A DNA stretch of 64,000 nt from Primula veris (Eukaryota; Streptophyta; Magnoliopsida; Ericales; Primulaceae), in contig OY821740.1 in NCBI GenBank assembly GCA_963682055.1, forward strand, positions 35,918,795 through 35,982,794. The letters run 5' to 3'. Positions within the stretch are counted from its first letter, which is position 1. Each line of letters begins with the position of its first letter. Shown here one piece after another: positions 14,701 through 26,418 of this stretch. Under the pieces are notes generated by a model. The model was not told the origin of the DNA. It did no database searches and worked only from the letters and a program-made list of their open reading frames with translations. The position numbers and the translations under genes are program-made.

Positions 14701-16256
14701 TTTGTCAAAGCTAATAAGTTTTTTATTTAGGTTGTGTTACTGGGGTCTGCACCAGATCCGCGAATTCAAAATGATTTTGTGCATTTGGCGAATCAGTTGC
14801 ATTCTACTTTCAATGACCGTGCACGACTTGTTTTGACCTATGACGAGCCTCTTTCTCATTTGGTACTATACTTTGGTATTTACTTGTAGATGTACATAAT
14901 TTCATTTTCATTTTCTTTCTTTCTTATGAAATTGATTGTTATTGTAGATATATGGTGGTGCAGATTTCATTTTGGTTCCGTCGATATTTGAGCCGTGTGG
15001 ATTGACTCAACTTACAGCAATGAGATACGGTTCTATACCCATTGTTCGCAAAACAGGAGGTATTTTGACCTTTTTCATTTATCAGCATATATTATGTTCT
15101 GGTTTTTCAGTTTTAAAACTGTTGTACTTTTTCTACAATTAAGACGGTTTCTTTGTCCGGTCATTCTCCCGTTCATTTAAGGCCTTGTTTGGTTGTTTTT
15201 TTTTCTTAAAAGTTGGACGATATTTAGTTGACTAGATCAAAGTCTGGCCTTTTGGAATTTTTATGCTAAAAAAAGCTCGAAGCTCTGAGCTGACACTCAA
15301 GTAAACCAGCTTATTTGCTTAAGAGCTGTAACCAAACAAGCCTTTACAACTACAAAATGATGTTATTATTAGAATCCTCCAATGAATCTTGCTGGGTTTC
15401 TACTTACTCTGTAGATACAAGTTTACTAACAAAGCCCTGTAAATTGAAACACATGTCTGACTATTGGTTATTCAAGTACTCCATAACAACACAATTATAT
15501 TGTGGTTTTTTAACTACGTACTCTTCTCTCTCTCTCTCTATATATATATACATATATACATACAATATAATATATATCTTGTGTAGGGCTTTATGATACT
15601 GTGTTTGATGTTGATGATGATAAAGAAAGAGCAAAAGCACAAGGACTTGAACCTAATGGGTTCAGTTTTGAGGGAGCTGATACTTCCGGTGTTGATTATG
15701 CTCTCGACAGGTTGGTAGGACTTGTTTCTTTGTTTATCAACTTTCAGATATAATACTCGGTCTTATTTCAGTCAAACTATTTTTGGCTACCCAAAAATCC
15801 TACATTAAGCTTAAACTATTGATCTAGATTTCTTGAGTCATGCATGTTATATTGGACTTTCTTCAAGCATGACAGGTTATCATCTTCTGTAATTAACAGT
15901 TTTTTTTTCAAATCATTTTTTGACTGATTTTATAGAAAAACTTCATATGACTTGGATTAAAAGCCTTAACAGACATATATAGCCTTTTTTGCTTTACAAA
16001 ACGATACTTTCTACTCATTAAATGCAACAAGATGAGCTCTTACAGTATGATGGATTCTTAAGTTTATAGTATTTTATACCAACTTATTTATAAATATATT
16101 GTAATCACTTTTTTCAGAGCAATGTCTGCTTGGTACAATGGTCGAGATTGGTTCAACATGTTATGCAAACGGGTGATGGAGCAAGATTGGTCTTGGAACC
16201 GACCTGCCCTCGATTACACGGAGCTCTACCTCTCCGCTACCAAGTTGGATGGATAA
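5799..16256 (+). CDS. SS3: Starch synthase III, chloroplastic, 16 exons, about 1040 aa
   Basis: This soluble enzyme transfers glucose from ADP-glucose to amylopectin chains in plastids. Exons: 5799-5873, 6977-7028, 7108-8127, 8673-8887, 9428-9698, 10298-10473, 10575-10682, 11146-11255, 12783-12888, 13194-13364, 13464-13592, 13835-14017, 14731-14862, 14948-15059, 15587-15710, 16118-16256 (3123 nt with stop). Start chosen for its strong context (GCCATGG), a Ser/Lys-rich transit-like N-terminus and matching phase; exons 1 and 2 are the least certain. In order: a spacer, a first CBM53 starch-binding domain (about 140-235), an E/K-rich coiled coil (about 245-305), CBM53 repeats 2 and 3 (about 330-430 and 490-585), then a GT5/GT1 catalytic domain from about 590. 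It has the KVGGLGD ADP-glucose motif, [20 protein letters not shown] and the C-terminal RKTGGL motif. The length matches Arabidopsis SS3; the long spacer of potato SS3 is absent. No frame break is seen. Confidence 0.95.
11873..12630. mobile_element. Non-autonomous hAT element in starch synthase III intron 8
   Basis: The element starts TAGGGGTG and ends CAGCCCTA, and is flanked by a perfect 8-bp duplication CATGGAAC (11865-11872 and 12631-12638), the hAT target length. Both subterminal regions are packed with short GTCGGGA / TCCCGAC motifs in both orientations, as expected of transposase-binding repeats. There is no transposase reading frame. It lies wholly inside an intron of 1.5 kb. Confidence 0.88.
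12327..12398 (+). other. tRNA-like (SINE-type) module inside the hAT element
   Basis: The stretch holds an A-box-like ATGGTAGGGTGCTT and, further on, a B-box-like AGATTCAATTCT, followed about 50-80 bases later by an AAAAT-repeat tail. This is the layout of a tRNA-derived SINE head. The boxes deviate from consensus and no cloverleaf was folded, so the call is tentative. Confidence 0.35.
14377..14549. repeat. MITE-like element in starch synthase III intron 12
   Basis: The ends GGTCTTGTGTGGTTGG and GCAAACCAAACAAGGC are imperfect inverted repeats of the same family as 15180-15343. It is non-coding and sits wholly in the intron. Confidence 0.5.
15180..15343. mobile_element. Tourist-like MITE in starch synthase III intron 14
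   Basis: The left end AGGCCTTGTTTGGTT and the right end AACCAAACAAGCCT form terminal inverted repeats with one base gained. They are flanked by TTA on both sides (15177-15179, 15344-15346), which fits PIF/Harbinger insertion. It is the best-preserved member of a family seen several times in this window. Confidence 0.6.
15525..15578 (+). repeat. TC and TA microsatellite before exon 15 of starch synthase III
   Basis: A (TC)n run changes into a (TA)n/(CATA) run just before the splice acceptor at 15586. The tract probably supplies the pyrimidine-rich acceptor context. Confidence 0.7.
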
Positions 16257-16488
16257 ACGCCAAAAATCACCTTTTTGTACAGGTTTTGTCATAGTTTAGT
16301 TACAATAAAATCTATTTATTTTTCTTTCAGTTTTCCCCCCACTACATTTAGAAGTTTTAGAAAAACTTGTCCGATTACGAATAATGTTCAAGGCAAGAGC
16401 TGTTGTATAGCCTTATCGTTTTAGTCATGTTGTAGATCTTGATATCTTAGCAATGTAAGGGAGAATATTCTGTAATTTCAGTACCTAT
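16257..16488 (+). other. Starch synthase III 3' UTR up to a retrotransposon insertion
   Basis: This AT-rich stretch after the stop codon holds AATAAAA-like signals near 16303. It ends at the target-site duplication CCTAT (16484-16488) of the LTR element, so that element sits about 230 bases after the stop codon. Confidence 0.6.
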
Positions 16489-17016
16489 TGTTGGAAAAAA
16501 AACCATTGGTTTTGTTTTGTTTTGAATGCAATTAAGTTAGTGGTTACAAAAACCATTCATTCTCCCCCATATTGATGGCTTTCATGAGTTACAAACTTGG
16601 CATAAATATGATGGTCTTTCATCATTTTTAATACACTTTTCAAGACAAACAAAATACATGTCATCATACACACATACACACACAAACACATGCATACATA
16701 TAAATAGAGAGTACCGCACCACCAACGGTCCGACCGTGGCTCGGTGCCGTTTCCGCCGAGTCACATGTGATAGACGTTGTACCTTGGGAACGAAGTGCCC
16801 CATTCAGCCAGAAGCAGAGGTGGCGGGGCAAATATCGTTTAAGGGAAACTGCTTGCAGTTACCTCGTCTCGGACTTTAGTCCATTTCGGTATCATTTACA
16901 TTATTTTATGTTAAATCTTGTATTTGATATTTATATATTTGAGGAAACCATTTTCTGTTTATTTGTCCATTTCTTTTCCGTAGAAATTATTGTGTTTATT
17001 TACAACGTACCCAACA
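16489..17016 (+). repeat. 5' LTR
   Basis: It begins TGTTGGAAAAAAAACC and ends with CAACA. The copy at 22116-22643 has the same length. Both hold a GC-richer stretch (CGGTCCGACCGTGGCTCGG) that may be part of the LTR promoter/R region, which is inference. Confidence 0.9.
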
Positions 17017-20000
17017 ATCTTAAACGATATTTTTTATGTTTGGTACGTTAATACAATAATTTCGGTATATGGATTTACAGAAAATTATTTCTCTATCCGT
17101 AATCGTTCTTAGTAAAATCATTTTCTCTTAATCTTTGGTTTCGGGAATTTGATGTTTACGGCTATAATAGTTTCGGATTGTTATATCATGGTTTTAATTT
17201 TATTTGTGATTTATCCTTGTTCTGGATTTTCCATACATTTAATTTGTATACATGCATGATTTTGGTATATTTACTGAATGTGAGGTACAGATTTTGATTT
17301 GAAGGTTCTTCCTAACTACTGATTTTACCAGTTGTCCTTTTTATCATAGTACATATATACTCACAGGTTGTCAATTGGGCTTGTTTATACTCAGTTATGG
17401 TTTTTGTTTTGATTTCAATATTCTCAGCAGTTGAGTTATAAAATTGATGGGGTCTGAATTAGGATAATTGGTTAAAAGGTTTTGTGTATTAATTATATAC
17501 AGTGACACATACTCTGAAACGGTTAATTGAGAATTGGAATTGAAAAGTATTGTTGGGACTTTGGATGGGTTACTTTCTGTTAGCGATTTTAGTTTTTCAG
17601 GAAGTATATTACTTTGGAGTATTAGCATTGGTCAGTTTTCCAGGAAGTATAATACTTTCTGTTACACTAATAGTTTTCCACGCATGGAAGACTAGGAGGT
17701 GAAGGAGTCGGATTAAGAGGATTAGCGTTGATACAGTGTATCGGTTTGGAATAAATAGAAATAATTTTTTATAGTAATGGGTCATATGAATAATTTAGTA
17801 ATGAATGGATTTATTATCATTTCATTTCATGAGTAATCTCGTTACATTATATTGTTAGTGAATTTTATACATGTTTATTGTTTTCATGTTAATAAAATAG
17901 TAACAATTTCCAATGAGTATTTGTGTAGATATGGATCTCTACCAAGGAATTGGAGGATTGCTGATTTTCGAAATAGTTCGTGTAAAACCATTAATTTGGG
18001 GCTTACGAAAGAACTAGTTTCAAAATAGTTCTTGTAAAACCATTTTCTTATTTTTCAGAATTTGGGGCTTACGACAGAACTGGTTGAATTCTGAGATTGT
18101 TCTGTGTAAAATCAGATTTATCTGGTGTTTACGGCTGAATAAATCTTTCAGAATTTGATAATATTTTTCAGGAATGAACTAGAATACTCTTGCAAGATCA
18201 GTTTCTTGAAACCATGCGTGCTTATAGAAATTTGGTGTTTGCGAAGGAGGAGTTTTAGTTTCATTTTTCGAAATTAGATTGTGCGTGTTTGTTATTTGAG
18301 ATAACGAACAGTTTCCTGCGGGAAATGTCCGGAACACAGTGGGTGCTGGAACTGACCAGAACATTGTGGGTGCCGGTGTAACTCCTATTAATTTTGCATG
18401 AGTGCATATTAATGACGGGGGTTACAAATTTTAAACGACCATTATTAAATACATTTATGTGATGAAATAATGGGTCGTAACTCTTTTTAAGTTGTGATTT
18501 ATTGCAATTTAATTTGGAGGGTTACAAATTTTGTAACGGTGATCATTAATGAGATTAATGACGAGTATTTATAACTTCTTTTTAATTGTGATTTAATCGT
18601 AATTTAATTTAGAGAGTTATAAATTATTGTAACGACAGTTATTGTTGACATTTATGGAGAGCTTTATTAGCTAACTACGAATTGCAATGACGAGTCGGTT
18701 ACTTATTTTGATGAAAGGTTATTTAATAACCAAATTTGTTCATCCAAAAGCAAATAATTTGATGATTAACAAATTATAAATGGCCGTTGAGTTTATTTTA
18801 AGAATAAATAAATATCGGCTAATTTATTATTTGTTGAAATAATATCTTATTAATTTGCTAAAAGAACATTTAATAATTTGTTGAAATTAACATCTTATTT
18901 ATTTGTTGGAAAAAAAAACAGTTAATAATTTGTTGAAATAACATATTATTAATTTGTTAGTAAAACATATTGTGAATATGTTGAGCTTGCTATTATTGAG
19001 AATAATAATTTAGTAATATTATATTACTATTATTGGGGGAGAACCCCAAGGGTCCCACAAATGTGGGGGTAACCCGTTGATCCTGTAGATCGAGAATCTA
19101 AACGTACCCTGTAAGCGCATACGGGCGAGTGGGAGAAAACCTAACGGTTCAGTGGTATGGACTTAAAACGTCTGAAATAAATGATATTGTTCATTTACCA
19201 TCTTGAAACCGATTAAGTTTTCTATAACAGTGTGCATGTTCTGAGTGAGGACAAATGGAATGCACGAACTGTGGGGGCGTTAGTGTGTGGAAACGTTTTA
19301 AACGTTTGGAAATCCACTAACTAGTGAAAGCATACAAATCTGAATCATGACTAGCGGGTTTTGAAACCTAAAGGCCAGTAGCCTTTCGGTAGCCAAAACA
19401 CTAGGATCAAATTTTGATAAGTGTGCTTGTTTGTGGCAACACGTGAGTGACTATTTGTTCAAAAATGAGCATTTTAGTCGATACTCTTGTGGTCAATAAT
19501 GACATGTTGAGTTATTCAACTAAGTCACTGATTTGACATGATATAGTAGCTGATGAAAATATAAAAGATTAAATGTTTTATTTTTCTAAAACTATTATTT
19601 AAATTGAAACACAAATATGAGTTTGTGTTTGAAGCAAGGTATTACTAAGTCTTCAATTCGAAGTTTCGAATGGAGTACATAACCAAATGGTTCGATGCAT
19701 TTGAGATGAGTGCAAAACCAAGAAGGGTTTAAAAGATATTTCCTCAATTTATTGATGGATGTATTAAACACTGATATGTCTACTTGATGAGAAGTAAAGA
19801 TAAATCAGTCGAGATATTCATTCAAGTAAGAATGAATACGTGAATTCTATTGTTGAGCATTAAGGCTTGTCAGAAAAACATGTTTAATCATGGGTGTTCT
19901 GTTGTGTTAATCTATCAACTTTAATTCAATGATTAAGTGTTAATCATTAAATGATAGACTATTTTTGAACGTATTAGATATTGTCTAACTAGTTCCGAAA

Positions 20001-20949
20001 TGGTATATTCACATGGATATGAATACATGATCAGTGTAAATGAAACGGTGAATATGAGACGCCATTCGCACAATTGTGTGGTTGGAATGTCATGTTGATA
20101 AGTTCAGGGTTAAACTCTGAATTTGTGGGGGAAGTGCGCTTTCCGCAAGATATGTGTTGAACAAACTACCTCTTAGAAAGTTGGATCAAACAGTCAGAAT
20201 TATAGAAGGTATGGTGCCTGACTATAAATTTGTGAAAGTTTGGTAGTACCTAAGAAAAGTCTCAATCTTGTTCCCTGAAGGACTTGGATAGGATCGAAAA
20301 CGGTAGATTGTGTGTTCTTCGAATAAGCACAAAATATAGCGCTGATCGGTTTCTAGTGCATAAGGCACATGGCTTTAAAGTGCATATAGAACATTGTTCT
20401 ATGCCCGAGAAGCATACTTTCTAAAAGAGAAGTTTTCTGCAAAACTCTAACGCATGGCGAGTGTGACCAATACGTTGAGGGTTCAAAGCATTACGCTATC
20501 CAAGACAAGTGAACACTCAAACGGTGGTGGAAAAATGTGGAAAGTGAATGTTTTAAGGAAGATGAAGTGCATCGGCATAGTAAAAGGGTAAGTAATGAAA
20601 CTTCCTTTGTCCATTGACCTTCATGAGTGAAGGTGAATCGACGACATTGAAATAATCAATGTGTTCCATATAATGTGTATATGGGAAGATGCCATCAACA
20701 ATGAGGTTGATAGGCACGTGAGGAATAAAGTCAATTACTTTAAGTAAACTGACGGTTTTGATAATTTTAATGTATATACTCTAATCTCTATAAAAAAAAG
20801 GACGCATCATTAATTAATGAGAACATGCGTTTTATAAATGGAGATCTAGAGAATTAGGAACAACCCATTGGGTCGTGGTTCCGTGTAAAGTAAGCCAAGG
20901 TGCGAAAACTTGTTAAGTCGTCATATGGACTAAAACAAACACCTAACTT

Positions 20950-21547
20950 ATCCTAGGTAGTTATAGCCAACTCAGTGAGCAGACTTAGTAAGTTTGCCAA
21001 TGAGGCTTCTCAGATACATGAGGTATGCTGCCAATCATGAACTGCGTTATACGAGATGTCCAAAATGTTTGGAGGGTATTTAGATACCAAGTGTATCTCA
21101 AACTTTAACAGTACAAGGTTCATTAGTGGATATGTTTGTACTTAAAGAGGTTGCAGTCTTATGGAGGTCTGTAAAATAGACCTGCATAGTTGGAGAAACT
21201 GTAGAGTTAGAATTCATAACGTTGAATCAAGCTACAGAAGAGGCAGATTGGCTGAGAAGTCTTGGGAGGTATTCCAAGTGGTCAAAATCTGTTCCCGCAA
21301 TAAACGTGTACTGCTGCAGTCAGTCAGTTATTAAACGGGATCAGAATAATTTGTATAATGGAACGTCCCGACAAACTCATGACATATTTGTCGGAGACAC
21401 AAATCGGTAAGAGGAATTGCTAGCAAAAATTGTGGTATCCATAGACTTTGCAAGGTCTAAGGATAATAATGCGGATCCATATACAAAATGCTTGACTCGT
21501 GGAGGAGTTGGAGCATCATCGAGGGAAATGGGGTTTGAAGCCCAATA
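20950..21547 (+). pseudogene. Decayed Copia RNase H domain
   Basis: Translating in pieces gives Copia RNase H hallmarks: LEGYLD, ISGYVCT, then EEADWLRSL, a patch like the usual YNGTSRQTHD, SIDFARSKDNNADPYTK and a terminal SREMGFEAQ before a stop. At least one in-frame stop (near 21177) and frame changes break the domain. The family normally continues from a reverse transcriptase, which I cannot recognise upstream. Confidence 0.75.
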
Positions 21548-22115
21548 AATTGGAAACCTTCGCATAGGTAACCCAACCTGAACTGGAAACTTCAGTCTCG
21601 GGTTCAATGGGAAACTGAATTGTGCGGGTAACCGAACAAAGCACTCGAGAACATAAGTTCTCAGCCCATTTCTATGATGAAATAGTGATAGACTTGTACC
21701 ATTTTAAGGGTGAGCATGAGGCTCTTAATGAATCAAGTATCTCGAAGGTCGAGTGGGGTGAGTCAGGACACCCTTGACTTGAAAATCACATATAACGAGT
21801 GTGTATGGCCGATACTATGTGATGATCTAGGGCTAAATCACTAGAGCACTCGGTTGAATTTGCCAAGGCAGTCCAGGGCCAAATATGGACAACAATCAAA
21901 GGGCTTAGTAAGTGGTGTAGAGAGGACATTGTGTGAGTATTACCCTGGTATGTACAAACGCTAAAGGGTTCAAGGCTTTAAGGCTACCCAATAGTAGCAT
22001 ATCAGATTTTACATCACTATGGCAGGTTCAAGGCGCGCGCTACCTGTCCTTATGCAGTGAATTCTCGTGGTTCTCTCGATTGCATTTAGTTGCACATTGC
22101 ATTCATGTGGGGGAT

Positions 22116-22643
22116 TGTTGGAAAAAAAACAATTGGTTTTGTTTTGTTTTGAATGCAATTAAGTTAGTGGTTACAAAAACCATTCATTCTCCCCTATATT
22201 GATGGCTTTCATGAGTTACAAACTTGGCATAAATATGATGGTCTTTCATCATTTTTAATACACTTTTCAAGACAAACAAAATACATGTCATCATACACAC
22301 ATACACACACAAACATATGCATACATATAGAGAGAGAGTACCGCACCACCAACGGTCCGACCGTGGCTCGGTGCCGTTTCCGCCGAGTCACATGTGATAG
22401 ACGTTGTACCTTGGGAACGAAGTGTCCCATTCAGCCAGAAGCAGAGGTGGCGGGGCAAATATCGTTTAAGGGAAACTGCTTGCAGTTATCTCGTCTCGGA
22501 CTTTAGTCCATTTCGGTATCATTTACATTATTTTATGTTAAATCTTGTATTTGATATTTATATATTTGAGGAAAACATTTTCTGTTTATTTGTCCATTTC
22601 TTTTCCGTAGAAATTATTGTGTTTATTTACAACGTATACAACA
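22116..22643 (+). repeat. 3' LTR
   Basis: This is the partner of the 5' LTR, with the same length and ends. It directly follows the purine run GTGGGGGA and is followed by the duplicated target CCTAT. Confidence 0.9.
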
Positions 22644-23195
22644 CCTATCTCTGGGACAGCTTGGTTAATTTGAGAAAGAACTTGTTTATAAGCAAATAAT
22701 TAAACTGGTTATTTGAGGCTTAAGATTTAGTTTTCTTAGGCTTGAAACCAACATAACTCATTTGCCGACCACATATTAGTGTATACTCCATTTAAAAAGC
22801 AATACGGGATGTCGGGGAGTTATAACTACAACATACAAACAAGCTTTGTAGTGGGATTTTATTGACTATAAAATAAATACATGATTACTCGAAGCAGTGA
22901 CAAGTCTAAAGGCCCTATCTTAAGCAGTAAAGACTGTATTCTTCTGATTTCGTGAACGACTAAACGAACAAGCCTCACAGTGGCATTTGCTAAACAATAT
23001 TACATTGTTATCTAAGCAGTAAAAGCTAGTAATAAGTCTTTAAATCATTATCTCAAGTTAAGAAGGACTAACTTCGCATTTTTTAATAACCAAACGAAAA
23101 GGCTTTGTAAGGTGGTATCTGACAGACAATAAGCATAGTATGTCTTTCCCATACATATATTTGGAGCCAATTTACTATAATATTATGATATTTAT

Positions 23196-23698
23196 CAGTG
23201 TTTTAAATAACGTTATCGCTATCGTAGCGTTTTTTCGAGATAAACGCTAAAAGCGCTAATAGCGTTGCTATATAGCGCTTTGCGATGTATTTTTTTTTTG
23301 CCTAAATATGCACTAAACTTTAGAATATATAACAAAAAAAAAAAAAATGTATAGTTATATTAGATAGTAATAAAAAAAAAATAAAAAAAAAAAATTATTG
23401 TTGCTGAGTTTCGAACTTAGGTCTGCTGAAAATTACAGCACTGCCTTAACCATCTGGACTGCAGACACTTTTATGAAAATTACACAATATATATTAATTA
23501 TTTAAATCCGCTGTTTTTTTTTTAACTCGCTATTTACGCTTTTGGTCCAGAATTTCGCGCTTTTTGCGCTTTTGGTCCCCTATAGCGCGATTTTAGCGCG
23601 ATTTTAGCGCAATTCCACCCAAAATCGTGATTTTTCGTTGCGTTTTTTTACCAAAAAAACGCTATTTCGCGCTACGTAGCGCGAATTTTAAAACAGAG
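23196..23698. mobile_element. hAT-like MITE with GCGC-rich ends
   Basis: The ends CAGTGTTTTAAAT and ATTTTAAAACAGAG form imperfect inverted repeats, and an 8-bp duplication ATATTTAT flanks the element (23188-23195, 23699-23706). Subterminal regions are dense in AGCGCTA / TAGCGCG motifs in both orientations. No transposase is encoded. Confidence 0.75.
23400..23468 (-). other. tRNA-like (SINE-type) module inside the hAT-like element
   Basis: Read on the minus strand, an A-box-like TGGTTAAGGCAGTG is followed about 30 bases later by a B-box-like AAGTTCGAAACTC, then by a T/A-rich tail. This matches an RNA polymerase III internal promoter of a tRNA-derived SINE or tRNA relic. No intact acceptor stem was established. 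Confidence 0.45.
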
Positions 23699-24372
23699 AT
23701 ATTTATGAAAGATGTTAAAATATGATAACTAAATGATGCTCAAAATGTTAAAACATTTAACACTTGACATATTTTAGCATAATGAATGTTATTGTTACAT
23801 AATGTTAGGAAATAAGTTGTAGCTTAACATGTGCCCTTGGACATATGTTAATTAGCAGAGCCCAATATGTCTATCGAGATTACTTGAAAGTTGAAACAAT
23901 AACAAGTCCAAGGACTATCATTTTCATGTCTTCTAACTTTGTGAAAATTTCCATTTTAGCCGTTTTAATTTCTCAAAACGATTTAGTTTACAAAAAAATA
24001 AGTTAAACTTTAGTTTTAAAAAATTGAGGGAACAAAATAAAAGAGAAATTAGATTGGAATTGGAACTCTTCAAATATGACCACATGCGGATTATATTTAT
24101 ATGGGGTTAAATTTTTGACAAGTCAAACCTGTCACTGTAAAGCTATATATATACTATATCTGATTACAAAATAAAAAATTAAAAATTAAAAAAATAAACT
24201 GCTATATCATCATTCTTTTATCCTTTGAAGTTTCAAACATGTGGGGGTTAAGAATTCTTGTGCTATATTTAAAAATAAAAATTCACTGATTAATCCATGA
24301 CCATACAAAATATTACACATATCTTTTTTATATACGACTTTTAAACACCGTGTCAGTGTTTGTAAATAAATA

Positions 24373-24594
24373 CTCTCTGGGTTTTTTAATTAATTGTTTT
24401 TTTAGAAAATTACTTCTAATTTTGATCGGTTTATAACATGTATCAAAATTATCGAAATAAAAAAATTTAAAACTAAATCATATAATTTTGATTAACTTTT
24501 GAAAATTTTCATTCCGATAATTTTGATACAAGTTATTGATCGGTCAAAATTACACATAATTTCGTAATTAATAATTAATCGGGAACGGATCGAC
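24373..24594. mobile_element. Stowaway-like MITE (imperfect palindrome)
   Basis: The left half (TAATTTTGATCGGTTTATAA, then TATCAAAATTATCG) is mirrored by the right half (CGATAATTTTGATACAAG, then GATCGGTCAAAATTA). The whole is a weak hairpin with a CTCTCTGGG-like end next to TA. The ends are approximate. Confidence 0.45.
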
Positions 24595-25193
24595 TTATAA
24601 ATGAACGCTTTTGGGCCTTTGGCAATGCGATTACAACTTACATATATATAAAATAGAAGTAACGTAAAACTGTCAGCTACCCAAGATTACAAGAAGAAAA
24701 TTAGCTACTACTAACAACTAGGAGTAAGTAATTTTTAGAAGCAGATGAATATAAATATAATATTGGATTTTGAAATGTTCCAAACGAATTAATTGGAAGT
24801 AGTTTTTTTTATTATTATTTTATTTATTCCTCATTTGAAGGTAAAACCAGTCAAATTTGATGTGACAGGCTTCTAACCTGACCAAAGCGTGACATACTTA
24901 AATCATAAGCAGATGGCTATCAATCACCTGCTCTAATTGGAAATAGTCTAGAGTTGATTGAATATACAATTTGGATGAAAAATAATTTCAACAGTCAAAC
25001 TTGTCAAATATCATTTTCTTTGGATGCCGCCACTTACACTACACTACACAGGAAGTTTACGTTGAACATACTTGAAAGAGTCAAAAATGCGTGAGGGTTA
25101 AGCAAAGCGTGCTAGCAAATCCAACCAATAGGAACATTACAACATTATCAAATTATATCAATCATTGTTCTTATTCCATAATCATTTAATGTG

Positions 25194-25201
25194 TATAAAT
25201 A
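25194..25201 (+). promoter_or_regulatory. TATA box of the first small gene
   Basis: TATAAATA lies about 140 bases before the ATG, and a CCAAT motif (25121-25130 region) lies about 70 bases further up. The second small gene has the same arrangement, which supports real transcription units. Confidence 0.6.
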
Positions 25202-25335
25202 GAGATGAATGAGCACCACTTTTAAGCATAATTCTGAAAGAGTATTAAACAGTCACTTCTAAACTCTTAACTACTAGCTAGTACTACTAGTTTTTTACTC
25301 GATAAGCTAAAGAAAAGTTTCTTGAAGAAATTTCT

Positions 25336-25506
25336 ATGGGGTTTTTCTCGAAATTATTTGTCTGCTTCTCAAAACCAGAGAGGGTTTCTTGTGAAAAAGC
25401 GAATAAGATGAAAAAAAGCGATGGATTGAAATCGAAAGAAAAGTCCAAAGGTGCTCCAATTCCAATGACTTATTTTCCCGTTGGATCAAGACATTCTATG
25501 CTATAA
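25336..25506 (+). CDS. Small intronless gene, 56-aa protein of unknown function (copy 1)
   Basis: The frame starts ATG GGG TTT TTC and encodes a short protein with a hydrophobic, Cys-containing N-terminus (MGFFSKLFVCFS), a basic Lys/Ser-rich middle and a C-terminus PIPMTYFPVGSRHSML. The paralogue at 28179-28355 aligns over its whole length with no frame change, and the C-terminal part is nearly identical, so the frame is very likely coding. Gly2 followed by Cys10 suggests N-acylation and membrane attachment, though the N-myristoylation consensus is not perfect. I recall short plant proteins of unknown function with a similar Pro-rich YFP...S.L tail, but cannot name a family with certainty. 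No secretion signal cleavage site is evident. No function is assigned. Confidence 0.75.
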   Translation: MGFFSKLFVCFSKPERVSCEKANKMKKSDGLKSKEKSKGAPIPMTYFPVGSRHSML

Positions 25507-26410
25507 GACAGGAGAGGCTTGGAGCTAAATCTTAATAATAATAGAAAAAATAAGTATGTTTTTAGATTTTCCATGTATATTATGTTTTTGTTGTATTTCA
25601 TTCATTTAACTATGATTTCTGAGTTTTATATACACGACTCCACTGTGTTACTTGAGCTTGGTGGTTGTAATTAGGAAGGGGAATGTTGTAATATATTTGT
25701 TAATTTCATTTTTGATTATTATTTCACTATGTTGATAGCTTTTTCTCTTTAATCATGGTTTGGCTCAGTCACCTTGTGAAAAATGATAAACACGCTGCAG
25801 TTAATTTCTCCAGTATAGTCAGTAAATTTGAGGTGATCGATGTGGAGGAAATGAATGCAAAAAGTTTTACAGTCGCCACTTTCTACAATTTTAATGAGAA
25901 TTTGGTATATGGCACAATTGATGCAATTGTCATTATCCCTCTGGCTCTGGATATGTTAGCTAGGAGTAATAAATTTCTATGTAATTTTTCCAAATTAATA
26001 AGTGATTGTTCTATGTTATTGTTCTTAAACTGCTGCTGAAGTTAAATAAACTTCGGCTACCCTCCGGCAGATTCGCATCTAGACTAGGTGTCGAATTGGC
26101 TATATCGGCTCATAAGGGCAATCATATGTTACCGACTCACCAGTCACCACTCACCAGGTTCACCACATACTTTTGTTGGTATGAGAATACATATTTATAT
26201 TTGGAAGATATATATGCTCACATAATATCCACGTAAAATGTAAATATATGTTGAGGAATATCTATTTAAATGGGCGATATTAAATAAAAGTAACTGAAAA
26301 ACAAGAAGAAAACGATTTCTAGAACGTGGATAACTGTTTCAAAGGCAACCCGACCCTATCAGTTGCTAGTTGCTAGGTGCTAGTGGATTCTTCCAGATGA
26401 GTATGCCCGT
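25507..26410. other. Intergenic, no recognisable gene
   Basis: It contains the 3' UTR of the first small gene and a 94-codon open frame at 25755-26039 that matches nothing I know and has no paralogue here. I treat that frame as chance. Confidence 0.5.
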
Positions 26411-26418
26411 CTACTAAG

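Larger units (their letters stand above)
16489..22643 (+). mobile_element. Copia-type LTR retrotransposon, structurally intact ends, decayed body
   Basis: Two direct 528-bp LTRs (TG...CA ends) flank a 5.1-kb body, and a 5-bp duplication CCTAT lies outside both ends (16484-16488, 22644-22648). A short polypurine stretch (GTGGGGGA) precedes the right LTR. The LTRs differ at about ten positions by eye, roughly 2%. The only recognisable coding relic is a Copia RNase H at about 20950-21547, which places the element on the plus strand and before its 3' LTR. No gag, integrase or reverse transcriptase frame could be read, and I find no standard primer-binding site after 17016. The sequence between RNase H and the 3' LTR, with the GGTAACCCAACCTGAACTGG region, recalls the Tork-like Copia lineage. 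Confidence 0.9.
22649..25335. other. Transposon-rich intergenic region before the small-gene pair
   Basis: No gene is seen. It holds the hAT-like element at 23196-23698, a Stowaway-like element near 24373-24594, and AT-rich sequence. From about 24100 it also contains repeated AGTCAAAC/TGTCA motifs that recur before both small genes. Confidence 0.6.

Noticed and set aside
16582..16879. Open frames on both strands inside the LTRs, repeated at 22209-22506
   Set aside because: They recur only because the two LTRs are copies of each other. They show no protein family and overlap antisense.
21933..22202. An 89-codon frame before the 3' LTR
   Set aside because: It lies in the untranslated tail of the Copia element, after the RNase H stop, and runs into the LTR.
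25755..26039. A 94-codon frame downstream of the first small gene
   Set aside because: No recognisable domain, no paralogue near the second small gene, and composition like the surrounding AT-rich DNA.
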